Below, one piece after another: positions 50,125 to 58,375 of a stretch of DNA of 64,000 nt. The stretch's first letter is position 1, and every line of letters starts with the position of its first letter. The stretch comes from Pseudomonas putida NBRC 14164 (lineage in GTDB: Bacteria; Pseudomonadota; Gammaproteobacteria; Pseudomonadales; Pseudomonadaceae). Under the pieces are notes generated by a model. It did no database searches. It had not been told where the DNA came from and was given only the letters and a program-made list of their open reading frames with translations. The DNA is taken from contig NC_021505.1 of NCBI RefSeq assembly GCF_000412675.1, positions 2,226,501 to 2,290,500 on the forward strand, written 5' to 3'. The translations under genes and the position numbers were made by a program.

Positions 50125-50988
50125 TCAGCTTTCGCCCAATGCCCCCACCACCTGGTCGACACTGGCCTTCAACCCTGCAAACGCATCGTCAGGGTCACTC
50201 TCCACCACCACCAGCTTCGCCCCGGCTGCCTTGATCACTTCGGCCACCGCCGCGTCCGGCTGGCGGTGGTCCAGCACCAACGCTACATCCTGCGCTTTCA
50301 GATTTTCCTCCAACGCCTTGAGCGCGGCAGCATCCCACTCGGCCGGCAGCGGCTGCTCCACCACGTCCAGGTTCAACCCGCTGGCGAGGTAACCCAGCCG
50401 GTCGGACAGGCTCACCACGGTCAGGTTGTCGACCTTGGCCAGGCGTGTCTGGCTGCTGGCCGAAAGCTCCAGCAACTGGCGTTTGAGGCCCGCCAGGTTG
50501 CCCTGGATCTTCGCTTTGTCACTTGGGGCAAGGCGCTCCAGATCGTTGGCCACCACATCCGCCATACGCCCCAGGTTGGTCGGGTTGAGCCAGGGGTAGG
50601 CGCCATAGGCGTCATCACCCGAGACCGCAATCCCTGGCAGCGCACCGTCCACCGGGCGTGCGGCATCGATTTCGACGATGCGGATGTTGCTGCGCCGGGC
50701 CATTGGGTACAGCGGGTCGTCTCGCCAGATCGAACGCACGCCGATCACCGCGTCGGCCTGCTGTGCGGCTTTCTCCAGGCTGGCGCCACCGCGCCCGCTG
50801 AAGTACGACGGCTGGCGGCTGGCCGGCAGGTTGGCCGGCGCCGCACGTTTTAGCTGTACTGCAGTGCCGTCGAGCAGGGCGCTGGCCAGGCTGTGGGTGA
50901 CGGGCAGGGTGGTCAGCACTTGTGTGGCAAAAGACAGCGATGGCAGGCCGGCCAGCGCCAGCGCCAGGGTCAGGCGTTTGAAGTTCAT
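50125..50988 (-). CDS. fpvF: FpvF-like periplasmic binding protein
   Basis: A 287-residue binding protein of the cluster-A (metal-type) class, last gene of an eight-gene operon. The signal peptide is MNFKRLTLALALAGLPSLSF. The usual histidine ligands of zinc or manganese binders are missing, in keeping with FpvF, which in P. aeruginosa binds ferripyoverdine together with FpvC. Assignment rests mainly on gene order, which matches P. aeruginosa fpvGHJK-fpvCDEF throughout. Confidence 0.85.
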   Translation of the reverse strand: MNFKRLTLALALAGLPSLSFATQVLTTLPVTHSLASALLDGTAVQLKRAAPANLPASRQPSYFSGRGGASLEKAAQQADAVIGVRSIWRDDPLYPMARRSNIRIVEIDAARPVDGALPGIAVSGDDAYGAYPWLNPTNLGRMADVVANDLERLAPSDKAKIQGNLAGLKRQLLELSASSQTRLAKVDNLTVVSLSDRLGYLASGLNLDVVEQPLPAEWDAAALKALEENLKAQDVALVLDHRQPDAAVAEVIKAAGAKLVVVESDPDDAFAGLKASVDQVVGALGES

Positions 50989-51884
50989 GCCGGGTTTCCT
51001 TGCAGGCGGGGGACGAGGGCGCGGGCCAGGGCGGCCAGGGCAAAGCACATGCCGGCGACCAGGATGATCGCGGCGCCTGACGGCACCGGCAGGTCGAAAA
51101 CGATCGGCAGCAGGATGCCAAACAGGGTGCTGATGGTGGCAATCACCACCGACAGGAAGAAAAAGCCCTTGAGCGACTGGCTCACCAGGCGAGCGGCGGC
51201 AGCGGGGATGACCAGCAGCGCACCGACCAGGATGGCCCCGATCACCTTCACGGCGGCCACGGTCACCAGGGTCACCAGCACCACGAACAGGTAGTCCAGG
51301 GTTTTCACCGCTACCCCGCGCACGGCCGCCAGCTGTGGGTTGAAGCTGGCCAGCATGATGCGGTTGTACAGCGGCAGCGCCAAGGCCAGCACCAGTACCG
51401 CGACGATGCCCAACACCACCAGGTCCTGGCCGCTGACGGTCAGCACCGAGCCGAACAGCACGTTTTCGAGGATGTGTACGTTGATCTTGCCAGCCAGCAT
51501 CAGCAGCAAGCTGGCACCCAGCGCCAGCGACACTGACAGGAACACGCCGATCAGCGTGTCCGGCGACAGCCCGGTGCGGTTGCGCAGGAAGTTGAGCAAG
51601 ATACCGAACAGCAGGCAGTAGCCGAACAGGCTGCCATAGGGGCCGGTGTAGGGCTCGCCCAGCAGGATGCCGATGGCCACGCCGGTCAGCGCGGCATGGC
51701 CCACTGCCTCGGAGAAGAAGGCAAAGCGCTTGACCACCACCAGGGTGCCCAGGCCGCCCAGCACCGGGCCGATCATCATGCCGGCCAGCAGGGCGTTGAC
51801 CACGAAACCGTAGGCCAGTGCCTCGGGCAGGTAACCAGCGGTAGCCCATTCCTGGACCAGTTGGCGAAATGCTTCAAAACTCAT
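50985..51884 (-). CDS. fpvE: FpvE-like ABC transporter permease
   Basis: A 299-residue permease of the zinc/manganese (ZnuB) superfamily with about eight helices (ALLAGMMIGPVLGGLGTLVV, VLGIVAVLVLALALPLYNRI, VKVIGAILVGALLVIPAAAA). Its start overlaps the fpvD stop and its stop overlaps the fpvF start, each by 4 bases. In the fpv context it serves iron or pyoverdine handling at the inner membrane rather than zinc uptake. Confidence 0.88.
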   Translation of the reverse strand: MSFEAFRQLVQEWATAGYLPEALAYGFVVNALLAGMMIGPVLGGLGTLVVVKRFAFFSEAVGHAALTGVAIGILLGEPYTGPYGSLFGYCLLFGILLNFLRNRTGLSPDTLIGVFLSVSLALGASLLLMLAGKINVHILENVLFGSVLTVSGQDLVVLGIVAVLVLALALPLYNRIMLASFNPQLAAVRGVAVKTLDYLFVVLVTLVTVAAVKVIGAILVGALLVIPAAAARLVSQSLKGFFFLSVVIATISTLFGILLPIVFDLPVPSGAAIILVAGMCFALAALARALVPRLQGNPA

Positions 51885-52630
51885 GAGGCAAGGCTCTCGC
51901 TACGCGGGTGAACGGAGAACAGGCCGAGCAGGCGCTCCGGGGTCAGGGCCTGGGCGGGTGGGGCGTCGAACAGCACCTTGCGGCTCAGGCCTGTTACCCG
52001 GTCAGCAAGGCGCAGCACGGCTTCAAGGTCGTGTTCAATCCACAGCACGGTGGTGCCAGCGTGGCGCCAGCCCTTGAGCAACTGCTCGAACACCTGGATA
52101 CCGGCCTCATCGAGTGCCGACATGGGCTCGTCCAGCACCAGCAACTGCGGCTCGGGGATCAGGCCCTGGGCCAGCAGCACGCGCTGGCGCTCGCCCCCGG
52201 ACAACGCACCCATGCGCCGCTTGCGCTTGTCGAGCATGCCGACCTGCGCCAGAGCCGCGTCGATAGCCGGTTGCACACGGCGCGACAGGCCGAGAAAGGC
52301 CGGGCGGCGCTGGCACATGGCGGCCATGAAGTCGTCCACGGTCATTGGCAGGCCGCGGTCGAACTCCAATGCCTGGGGCACATAGCCGATCACTTCGCGT
52401 TCGCTTGGCCAATGCAGGGTGAGTTGGCCCTGATGCGGCATCTGCCCGAGCAGGGTCTTGATCAGCGAGCTCTTGCCGCCGCCGTTGGGGCCGACGATGG
52501 CGTGCACGCTGCCGGCGGCCACGCTGAAACCGACCTGTTCCAGGATGCGTGTGCGGCCTAGCGTCAGGTCGATGCCGGCGAACTCGATGCGCGGCCCGAA
52601 GCCCGTCACCAGGTTGGCGGCGGCGGTCAT
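51881..52630 (-). CDS. fpvD: FpvD-like ABC transporter ATP-binding protein
   Basis: A 249-residue ATPase. Walker A is AIVGPNGGGKSSLIKTLLG, signature LSGGERQRVLLAQGL, Walker B LLVLDEPMSALD, switch His in LWIEHDLEAVL. It resembles ZnuC-type ATPases, and is read as FpvD from the conserved order binding protein, ATPase, permease, second binding protein. It is coupled by 4-base overlaps on both sides. Confidence 0.9.
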   Translation of the reverse strand: MTAAANLVTGFGPRIEFAGIDLTLGRTRILEQVGFSVAAGSVHAIVGPNGGGKSSLIKTLLGQMPHQGQLTLHWPSEREVIGYVPQALEFDRGLPMTVDDFMAAMCQRRPAFLGLSRRVQPAIDAALAQVGMLDKRKRRMGALSGGERQRVLLAQGLIPEPQLLVLDEPMSALDEAGIQVFEQLLKGWRHAGTTVLWIEHDLEAVLRLADRVTGLSRKVLFDAPPAQALTPERLLGLFSVHPRSESLAS

Positions 52631-53529
52631 GCGCGGTTCTCCTGGATGGCGCGGACCACGGTGTCGAGGTTGCGCTTCATCTCCACCTCGTATTTGTCCT
52701 TGGTGTATTCGCCATAGGAGATGTGCGTCAGCGGGTACAGACGCACGCCAGATTCGCGCTGGATGGTCTCGACGTAGGCCGACGGGAAGTCCATTTCCGA
52801 GAAGATCACCTGCACGTCCAGGGCCTTGAGCTGGTCGATGGTCTTTTTCAGCTGGGCCGGGCTGGGCTCGATGCCATGGGCAGGCTCGACCACGGCCGTC
52901 ACCTCCAGGCCGAAGTCGCGTACCAGGTAGTCGTAGGCGGCATGGATGGTGGCAACCCGGAAGGTGGCGCTGGGCGCCTCGGTGACCTTGGCCAGGGCTT
53001 CGGCACGTAGCGCGCGCAGGCGCTTGGCGTAGGCGCGGGCGTTTTGCGTGTAGAGCTTGGCGTTGTCCGGGTCGAGCTTGCCCAGTTCGCGGGCGATGTT
53101 GTTGACCTGCGCGATGGTGGTGCTGATCGACAGGAAAGTATGCGGGTTGACGACCTTGCCTGCGCCACGGGCGGCAATGCCGGTGGCCGCCAGCAACGGC
53201 ACGTTCTGGTTGGCTTCGATGGTGTTGATGCCGGGCTTTTCGCTGGCGGCGATCATGCGGTCGGCGAAGTCGTCGTGGCCGACACCGTTGAGCACCACCA
53301 CATCCAGGGTGCCGATGCGCTTGATGTCCTCGGCCCGTGGTTCGTAGGCGTGGGGGTTGAAGCCCGCTGGAATCAGCGGTACCACTTCGGCCTTGTCGCC
53401 GACGATGTTGGTCACGTAGCTGTAGTAGGGGTGCAGGGTGATGCCGATGCGCAGCGGCTTGCCGTTATCGGCCAGGGCCATTGCCGGCAGGGCAAGGGCC
53501 AGGAGCAGGGCGAGGGCGGAGCGGAACAT
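52627..53529 (-). CDS. fpvC: FpvC-like periplasmic metal-binding protein
   Basis: A 300-residue cluster-A binding protein with signal peptide MFRSALALLLALALPAMALA. Metal-ligand-like histidines are present: TLHPYYSYV, AGFNPHAYEPRAEDIKRI, VNPHTFLSIS and EPAHGIEPSPAQLKKT. In P. aeruginosa the orthologue FpvC acts as an iron chelator during release from pyoverdine. This retains ligands that the companion FpvF lacks. Confidence 0.88.
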   Translation of the reverse strand: MFRSALALLLALALPAMALADNGKPLRIGITLHPYYSYVTNIVGDKAEVVPLIPAGFNPHAYEPRAEDIKRIGTLDVVVLNGVGHDDFADRMIAASEKPGINTIEANQNVPLLAATGIAARGAGKVVNPHTFLSISTTIAQVNNIARELGKLDPDNAKLYTQNARAYAKRLRALRAEALAKVTEAPSATFRVATIHAAYDYLVRDFGLEVTAVVEPAHGIEPSPAQLKKTIDQLKALDVQVIFSEMDFPSAYVETIQRESGVRLYPLTHISYGEYTKDKYEVEMKRNLDTVVRAIQENRA

Positions 53530-53545
53530 GGGGAAGTCCTTGGGT

Positions 53546-54115
53546 TCAGTGGCGGTGTTCGCGGGTAACCCCGGCGTCGTAGTGGCTGACCACCTGCTGC
53601 CAGCCCGCGGCGATCAGGGCTGCCTGGCCGAGGTCGTCCGGGGTCATGGCGGCGCTGTCGCGGCGCAGCCAGACATCGGCCTGGCCAGTGCTGTCGGCCG
53701 GCAGGATCAGCAGCAGGCTGCCGGCGACTTCCGGGGCCTGGCTGCGGCCCAGGTAAGCGCCGGGCTCCAGCCACGACCATTGGTGGCCGCCGCGGCTCTG
53801 GCTGCCGGCATCGACCACGAAGGGTGGCAGGCCTTCTTCGGCCAGGGCCTGCACGCTAGGCACGGCAGCGTTTTCTTCACGCAACAGCTGGATTTCGTCG
53901 AAGGCCACCCGCAGGTCGGTGTACAGGCCTTGTTCGGCGGCGGTGAGGTCGCGCCGGGCGTCGATCTGGTGGCTGGCGATGGTCTGTTCGTCTTCGCGCT
54001 CGCCACGCAGCAGCACTACGCTGGCAGCGAGCACCACAATCAGCAGGCTGATCAAAAGCACGTACAGGGTTTCGTGCCCGGCGCCGGCCGGGCGAATCAC
54101 TTGGGCGCGGCTCAT
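53546..54115 (-). CDS. fpvK: FpvK-like membrane protein (DUF6162)
   Basis: A 189-residue protein with one N-terminal transmembrane helix (TLYVLLISLLIVVLAASVVL) and a soluble periplasmic part (WSWLEPGAYLGRSQAPEVAG). It overlaps the fpvJ stop by 4 bases and precedes fpvC by 16 bases. It belongs to the set of small proteins that form a complex with FpvG in P. aeruginosa; no catalytic motif is visible. Confidence 0.82.
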   Translation of the reverse strand: MSRAQVIRPAGAGHETLYVLLISLLIVVLAASVVLLRGEREDEQTIASHQIDARRDLTAAEQGLYTDLRVAFDEIQLLREENAAVPSVQALAEEGLPPFVVDAGSQSRGGHQWSWLEPGAYLGRSQAPEVAGSLLLILPADSTGQADVWLRRDSAAMTPDDLGQAALIAAGWQQVVSHYDAGVTREHRH

Positions 54116-54432
54116 GGCTGGGCGATATCGGCGTAGTCGACTTCAACAACGTGCCCGGGGCCTGCATCGAACAGCACGTAGAACTCGCCGTCCGGGCGCT
54201 TGAAGGTGAGCGTCGAGTCGTCGCCAAGCTTGCCGCCGACCAGCACTTGCTCGTCATAGCCGATCACATCCAGGGTCACCCCCGGGGCACCGCTGCCGTC
54301 CGAGAAACCGCCGGTGCACGTGACCTGGCCGCCGGCCGTTTCTTCGCATTCGCACATCGGGTTGTGCGCCAGGGCAGGGCCGGCGGCCAGCACCAGCAAG
54401 GGCAGGGCGAGGGTTCGCATCAGCTGTTTCAT
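54112..54432 (-). CDS. fpvJ: FpvJ-like small periplasmic protein
   Basis: A 106-residue exported protein: signal peptide MKQLMRTLALPLLVLAAGPA followed by a cysteine-rich start (HNPMCECEETAGGQVTCTGG) and an immunoglobulin-like remainder (GVTLDVIGYDEQVLVGGKLG). The three cysteines may bind metal or form a disulfide. Position between fpvH and fpvK, with 4-base overlaps on both sides, identifies it. Confidence 0.83.
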   Translation of the reverse strand: MKQLMRTLALPLLVLAAGPALAHNPMCECEETAGGQVTCTGGFSDGSGAPGVTLDVIGYDEQVLVGGKLGDDSTLTFKRPDGEFYVLFDAGPGHVVEVDYADIAQP

Positions 54433-54968
54433 TTCTTGCCTCCTTGTTTTTCGAGCCAGGCCACGGTGGCTGGCGATGCTTTGGCCAGCGGGACCGACGC
54501 CTGGTGCATGCTGCCGTCCCAGCCTTCCAGGGTGATCCAGATCTGTGCGTCGGGTTTGGTGCGGGGCGGGATGGGCAGGTTGGTGCCCATGCGATAAGGC
54601 GCACCGAAGAAGATCGTGCCGGCGGCACGCAGGCTGCGCGGTTTGCCAATGCGCAGGTAAACGGCCTTGACGTCATTGATGCAGGCTTTGCATAGCGCCG
54701 CGTTGAAGGATTTGAAATTGCCAGCCGGGCCGTCTTGGCGTGGTGCTTCGTCACGCAGTTCAGCCAGGTCCAGGGTATAGGGGCCTGCCTGGATACCGGT
54801 GATCACGTTGGCCCCCAGCCCGGCGTCGCCACGGAACAGCTTTGCGTCGTTGAAATACTTGGGCATGAAGCCCAGCGGCACCAGGATCAACAGGATGTTC
54901 AGGTGAAAACGCCACTTCAGCCACCATTGCTTCAGTGGGCGGGCGGGCACGGCCTGTGCGTGGCTCAT
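54429..54968 (-). CDS. fpvH: FpvH-like membrane-anchored protein
   Basis: A 179-residue protein with one N-terminal helix (FHLNILLILVPLGFMPKYF) and a periplasmic domain (TLDLAELRDEAPRQDGPAGN, then LCKACINDVKAVYLRIGKPR with a CxxC). ATG 54968 overlaps the fpvG stop by 4 bases; a longer open frame upstream is noise from the fpvG gene. It matches FpvH by position and size. Confidence 0.82.
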   Translation of the reverse strand: MSHAQAVPARPLKQWWLKWRFHLNILLILVPLGFMPKYFNDAKLFRGDAGLGANVITGIQAGPYTLDLAELRDEAPRQDGPAGNFKSFNAALCKACINDVKAVYLRIGKPRSLRAAGTIFFGAPYRMGTNLPIPPRTKPDAQIWITLEGWDGSMHQASVPLAKASPATVAWLEKQGGKK

Positions 54969-56158
54969 GGTTGGGTCTCCAGGGAGGTCTGGGCGCGCGC
55001 AGCGCGGGGTGTGCGTTCGCTGCGCTTGAGGGCGGCGGCGGTGGCCTGCGCGGTGCGCTTGGTCCAGATCAGCAAGCCGCTGAACACCATCAGGGTGAGC
55101 ACCAGGCCGAAGAAGAACCAGATCAGCTTGATCGGCAGGCCGCCGAAGTCGCCGGTGTGCAAGGGGCGCATGGACTCGGTGACGAACTCCAGCGTCGAGC
55201 GGTCGCTGAGCAGGAACTGGCTGTCGACGTTGCGCGTGTAAGGGTTGACGTCGGCGCTCTGGAACATCAGCGGATACCAACCACGCCCGCCCATTGAAAC
55301 ATGGCTGTAAGCGGTGGACGGCAACGAAATGAAGCTGATTTCCAGGCCCGGGATCGCCAGGCCGGCGATGCGCGCTGCCTCATCCAGGTCGATGCGCGGG
55401 GCAGGGCTGCCATCGGGTGTTTGTGGCACATCTTCGCGGGCGATCACCGGCACGATGGGCCGGCTGGAAATGGTGATGTGGTTGTCGAACAGGATTGCCT
55501 GGATCAGGAACCAGGTACCGGTAATGGAAATGACCGCAATGAACCAGATCGACCAGACGCCCGCAAGGCGATGCAAGTCGCCCCAGAAGATGCGCGAGCC
55601 ATGCCCCGTGCGTACCGGTTTGAAGAAGCCCTTCCAGAACTTCTTGTACACCACCAGCCCGGTTACCAACGATGCCAGCATGGGCAAGCCGAGAATCGAC
55701 ACCAGGTACCAGCCCCAGCTGAAACCGTTGGTGAAGGGCACCAGCCACCAGCCGTGCAGGGCGCGGGTGAAGCCTTCGAAGTTGAAGTCGGGGGATTTGC
55801 CCTGGATGGCGCCGGTGTACGGGTTGACGTACAGCGTCGGGCTGGTGCCGTCTGGCAATGTCACATCCGCCGTGAGGGCAAAGTGAGAGCCGTCGGGTTG
55901 TCTGAGCGACTCCACGACCATGTCCGGATCGGCTTTGTGCATGGCGTCCAGTACCTGCTGGAAGCTGAGGCGCTCGGCGTCGGCGTAGGGCTTGCTGGCA
56001 CGCACATCGGAGTTGGCAAGCCAGACGATCTCCTGGCTGACCACGGCGAGCATGCCGGTAAAGCAGACGATCAGCACAAAGAACCAGATCGGCAGGGCGA
56101 GCCAGCTATGGACCAGGAACCACAGCCTGGATTTGGATTTTTTCGGTGATTTGGCCAT
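54965..56158 (-). CDS. fpvG: FpvG-like inner-membrane PepSY protein (ferripyoverdine reductase)
   Basis: A 397-residue protein with four transmembrane helices in the PepSY-associated pattern. The start at 56158 (MAKSPKKSKSRLWFLVHSWL) is chosen because the first helix with its histidine follows directly. Helices include ALPIWFFVLIVCFTGMLAVV and LIWFFFGLVLTLMVFSGLLI; HGWWLVPF and GDLHRLAGVWSIWFIA carry further histidines suited to haem or metal binding. FpvG reduces iron in ferripyoverdine in P. aeruginosa. This is the first gene of the operon, and a Fur-box-like sequence lies upstream. Confidence 0.87.
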   Translation of the reverse strand: MAKSPKKSKSRLWFLVHSWLALPIWFFVLIVCFTGMLAVVSQEIVWLANSDVRASKPYADAERLSFQQVLDAMHKADPDMVVESLRQPDGSHFALTADVTLPDGTSPTLYVNPYTGAIQGKSPDFNFEGFTRALHGWWLVPFTNGFSWGWYLVSILGLPMLASLVTGLVVYKKFWKGFFKPVRTGHGSRIFWGDLHRLAGVWSIWFIAVISITGTWFLIQAILFDNHITISSRPIVPVIAREDVPQTPDGSPAPRIDLDEAARIAGLAIPGLEISFISLPSTAYSHVSMGGRGWYPLMFQSADVNPYTRNVDSQFLLSDRSTLEFVTESMRPLHTGDFGGLPIKLIWFFFGLVLTLMVFSGLLIWTKRTAQATAAALKRSERTPRAARAQTSLETQP

Positions 56159-56213
56159 CAGACGGTCTTCTGCATTGGGTGGTCGAGCGTGTGCCCAACC
56201 AAAGAGGGCTGTA

Positions 56214-56240
56214 CTGATAAGGACGAATGAGAATTGAAAA
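56214..56240. promoter_or_regulatory. Fur-box-like sequence before fpvG
   Basis: GATAAGGACGAATGAGAATT lies about 58 bases upstream of the fpvG start. It contains the AATGAGAAT core seen in Pseudomonas Fur boxes, with an imperfect left half. No PvdS-type TAAAT-N16-CGT was found in this gap. Confidence 0.45.
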
Positions 56241-56276
56241 CCTGCCGTTTTAAATGCAAGCAAATGTTTCTAAGCG

Positions 56277-56313
56277 CAAGGCCGGCCTGCGCGCGAGGCG
56301 TCAGCCGGCCTTG
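56277..56313 (-). terminator. Stem-loop between pvdA and fpvG
   Basis: CAAGGCCGGC (56277-56286) and GCCGGCCTTG (56304-56313) form a perfect 10-base stem with a 17-base loop, 21 bases after the pvdA stop. The U-run is weak (CGCTTAG follows on the minus strand), but the position suits a pvdA terminator that separates it from the fpv operon. Confidence 0.6.
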
Positions 56314-56334
56314 AAAAGAGATGTTGCAGAGGGG

Positions 56335-57669
56335 TCAGGCGCGGGTCAGGGCCACGGCAGGTTGCGGTTTGCCGTGCAGCTGCGCCAGGTCCTGGTACAG
56401 CGCACGGCCAATTTCCGCAGCGCGGGCCGGCAGCACCGAGAGCAGCGTGTCGCTCAGGCCGTGGCTGTTCTCGCAGAAGCCCTGCAGGTACACCGAGGCC
56501 TGCAGGTCGGGGCTGGCCAGCACTCGGTAGTTGCGGTCAACGCTGAAGTCGTCCAGGTAACCGCCCAGCGGTGCCAGCAAGTCACGGTGCGAGCGGCGTT
56601 CGTAGCCGGTGGCGAGAATCACCGCGTCGTAGCGGTGGGTTTGCTGCTGGCCGGTGGCGAGGTCGCGCAGGGTCAGTTCCAGGCCTTCGCGGGTAGCCAC
56701 AACGGCTTCGACCTGGCGGCGGCACAGCACGTTGTGACGGTGCTGGTGGGCGACCTTCTGCCGGTACAGGATGCCGTAGATACGTTCGATCAGGTTAAGG
56801 TCCACCACGGAGTAGTTGGTGTTGTGATATTCGCCCAGCAGTTTGCTGCGCTGGTCGGCCGGTTCGTTGTAGACCAGGTCGGTGTAGTCCGGCGAGAAGA
56901 TCTCGTTGACGAAGGGGCTGTCGTCGGCGGGTTTGAGCGCCGAGCCACGCAGAATCATGTCGACCTTGACCGACGGGTAGCTGTCGTTGAGGTCGATGAA
57001 TGCCTCGGCGGCGCTTTGCCCCGACCCGATCACCGCGATGCGCATCGGTTTGCCGGCTGTGCACGGCAGCTTGTTCAGGCTGCTCAGGTACTGGGAGTGA
57101 TGGAATACCCGCGGGTCGTCCTTGAAGGCACCGAACTTTTCCGGGATTTTTGGCGTGCCGCCGCTGCCGACCACCACCGAGCGGGTGCGGCGGCTGTATT
57201 CGCGGCCCTGGGCGTCGCGCGAGACCAAGCGCAGGTGCTCGACACGGCCAGCCTGCACCTCCGGTTCGATGCGCAGCACTTCCTGGCCATACACCGCCTG
57301 GGTGGCAAAATGTTCGGCGGCCCAGCGCAGGTAGTCGTTGTACTCCAGGCGGCAGGGGTAGAAGGTGCCGAGGTTGATGAAGTCGGCCAGGCGCTGCTTC
57401 TGGTGCAGGTAATTGACGAAGCTGTAGGGGCTGGTGGGGTTGCGCAACGACACCAGGTCCTTGAGGAACGAGATCTGCAGCTCGCTCTGGGTGGCCAGGG
57501 TTTCGCCGTGCCAGCGGTAGTCTTGCTGCTTGTCGATGAACAGTGCGTCGAGGGCATGGCCCTGGGACTCGGCGAGTTCTTCCAGGGCAATGGCCAAGGC
57601 CAGGTTGGAAGGGCCGAAGCCCACGCCGATCAGATCTTTGATGGTTTCCTGCTGTGAGGACTGGCTCAT
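56335..57669 (-). CDS. pvdA: L-ornithine N5-monooxygenase of pyoverdine biosynthesis
   Basis: A 444-residue FAD/NADPH enzyme that hydroxylates the ornithine side chain, the first step toward the hydroxamate of pyoverdine. The start at 57669 is MSQSSQQETIKDLIGVGFGP. FAD motif GVGFGPSNLALAIALEELAE, NADPH motif IAVIGSGQSAAEAFIDLN, substrate/flavin segment SLRNPTSPYSFVNYLHQKQR, and late ATGYERRSHRDLL. Length and motifs match PvdA closely. A perfect PvdS box lies 75 bases upstream. Confidence 0.95.
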   Translation of the reverse strand: MSQSSQQETIKDLIGVGFGPSNLALAIALEELAESQGHALDALFIDKQQDYRWHGETLATQSELQISFLKDLVSLRNPTSPYSFVNYLHQKQRLADFINLGTFYPCRLEYNDYLRWAAEHFATQAVYGQEVLRIEPEVQAGRVEHLRLVSRDAQGREYSRRTRSVVVGSGGTPKIPEKFGAFKDDPRVFHHSQYLSSLNKLPCTAGKPMRIAVIGSGQSAAEAFIDLNDSYPSVKVDMILRGSALKPADDSPFVNEIFSPDYTDLVYNEPADQRSKLLGEYHNTNYSVVDLNLIERIYGILYRQKVAHQHRHNVLCRRQVEAVVATREGLELTLRDLATGQQQTHRYDAVILATGYERRSHRDLLAPLGGYLDDFSVDRNYRVLASPDLQASVYLQGFCENSHGLSDTLLSVLPARAAEIGRALYQDLAQLHGKPQPAVALTRA

Positions 57670-57743
57670 GGCTGCGATTCCCTGAATGGTCGAATATGGA
57701 CGCCCGCCGGGGCTCCGGCTCCTGCGCAAGTACATGTGTTGGA

Positions 57744-57767
57744 ACGAGCCAGTCGCGGGGGAATTTA
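57744..57767 (-). promoter_or_regulatory. PvdS (iron-starvation sigma) box of pvdA
   Basis: On the minus strand TAAAT (57767-57763), exactly 16 bases, CGT (57746-57744). This is a perfect match to the PvdS promoter consensus TAAAT-N16-CGT, 75 bases before the pvdA start codon. Confidence 0.8.
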
Positions 57768-57842
57768 AGCGGGCTAAAGAACTGCGAGGGGGGGCCGATA
57801 GGGTGGTTACGGCAAGGACCTATCTTTCAGCAGGGAATCGAC

Positions 57843-58289
57843 ATGAGCGGAATCACGGCAAGCAACCTGATGATCAATGGCATTTCAGCGCAGACGCTGA
57901 GCGCGAACGCAACGACCGAACGCGAACAGGCAAAACAGGCTGGCGAGGCACTGGGCCCCTTGAGCATCAGTAGCGACAGCATGAAGGTTTCTGCGGGTAG
58001 CCAGGCGCAACCTACGGACAGTGAAGACAGTGGTGAGTCCGAGGCCGTAACCGAGCTGCGTCAGCTGATCAAGGACCTGCAGAAGCAGCTTGTCGAGGAG
58101 CAGAAGCAGTTGGCCGCGTTGCAGAACAGCAAGATGGATGACGCTGCCAAGGCGGCTGCGGTGGGCGCCAAGCAGGCGAGCATTGCAACCATCAACGGCC
58201 AGATCATGGCTGCCACGGCGCAGCTACTGGAGCTGTTGCAGCAAGAGGGTGGCAGCAGCTCGGGCGGGATGGTCAGCGCCACGGCCTGA
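57843..58289 (+). CDS. FlxA-like coiled-coil protein
   Basis: A 148-residue protein starting at ATG 57843 (MSGITASNLMINGISAQTLS). A low-complexity N-terminal half precedes a coiled coil (LRQLIKDLQKQLVEEQKQLA, then a KAAAVGAKQASIATINGQIM helix), the pattern of the FlxA-like family. It is divergent from pvdA. The function in Pseudomonas is unknown; no membrane segment or signal peptide is seen. Confidence 0.65.
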   Translation: MSGITASNLMINGISAQTLSANATTEREQAKQAGEALGPLSISSDSMKVSAGSQAQPTDSEDSGESEAVTELRQLIKDLQKQLVEEQKQLAALQNSKMDDAAKAAAVGAKQASIATINGQIMAATAQLLELLQQEGGSSSGGMVSATA

Positions 58290-58307
58290 CTGTCTGGCGC
58301 AATAACC

Positions 58308-58354
58308 TGTCGGAGCGGCCTTGCGTCGCGATGGGCCGCAAGGCCGCTCCTACA
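58308..58354. repeat. REP-like repeat, compact palindrome
   Basis: GGAGCGGCCTTGCGTCGCGA runs straight into its inverted partner (GGGCCGCAAGGCCGCTCCTA), between the convergent FlxA-like and pbpG genes, so it may serve as a shared transcription end. Confidence 0.7.
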
Positions 58355-58375
58355 CACAGCGCCAGTGGCAGGCGG

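Noticed and set aside
50125..53529. Ordinary zinc importer (znuABC) operon
   Set aside because: The presence of two binding proteins, four small upstream genes including a PepSY protein, and pvdA next door matches fpvGHJKCDEF gene by gene.
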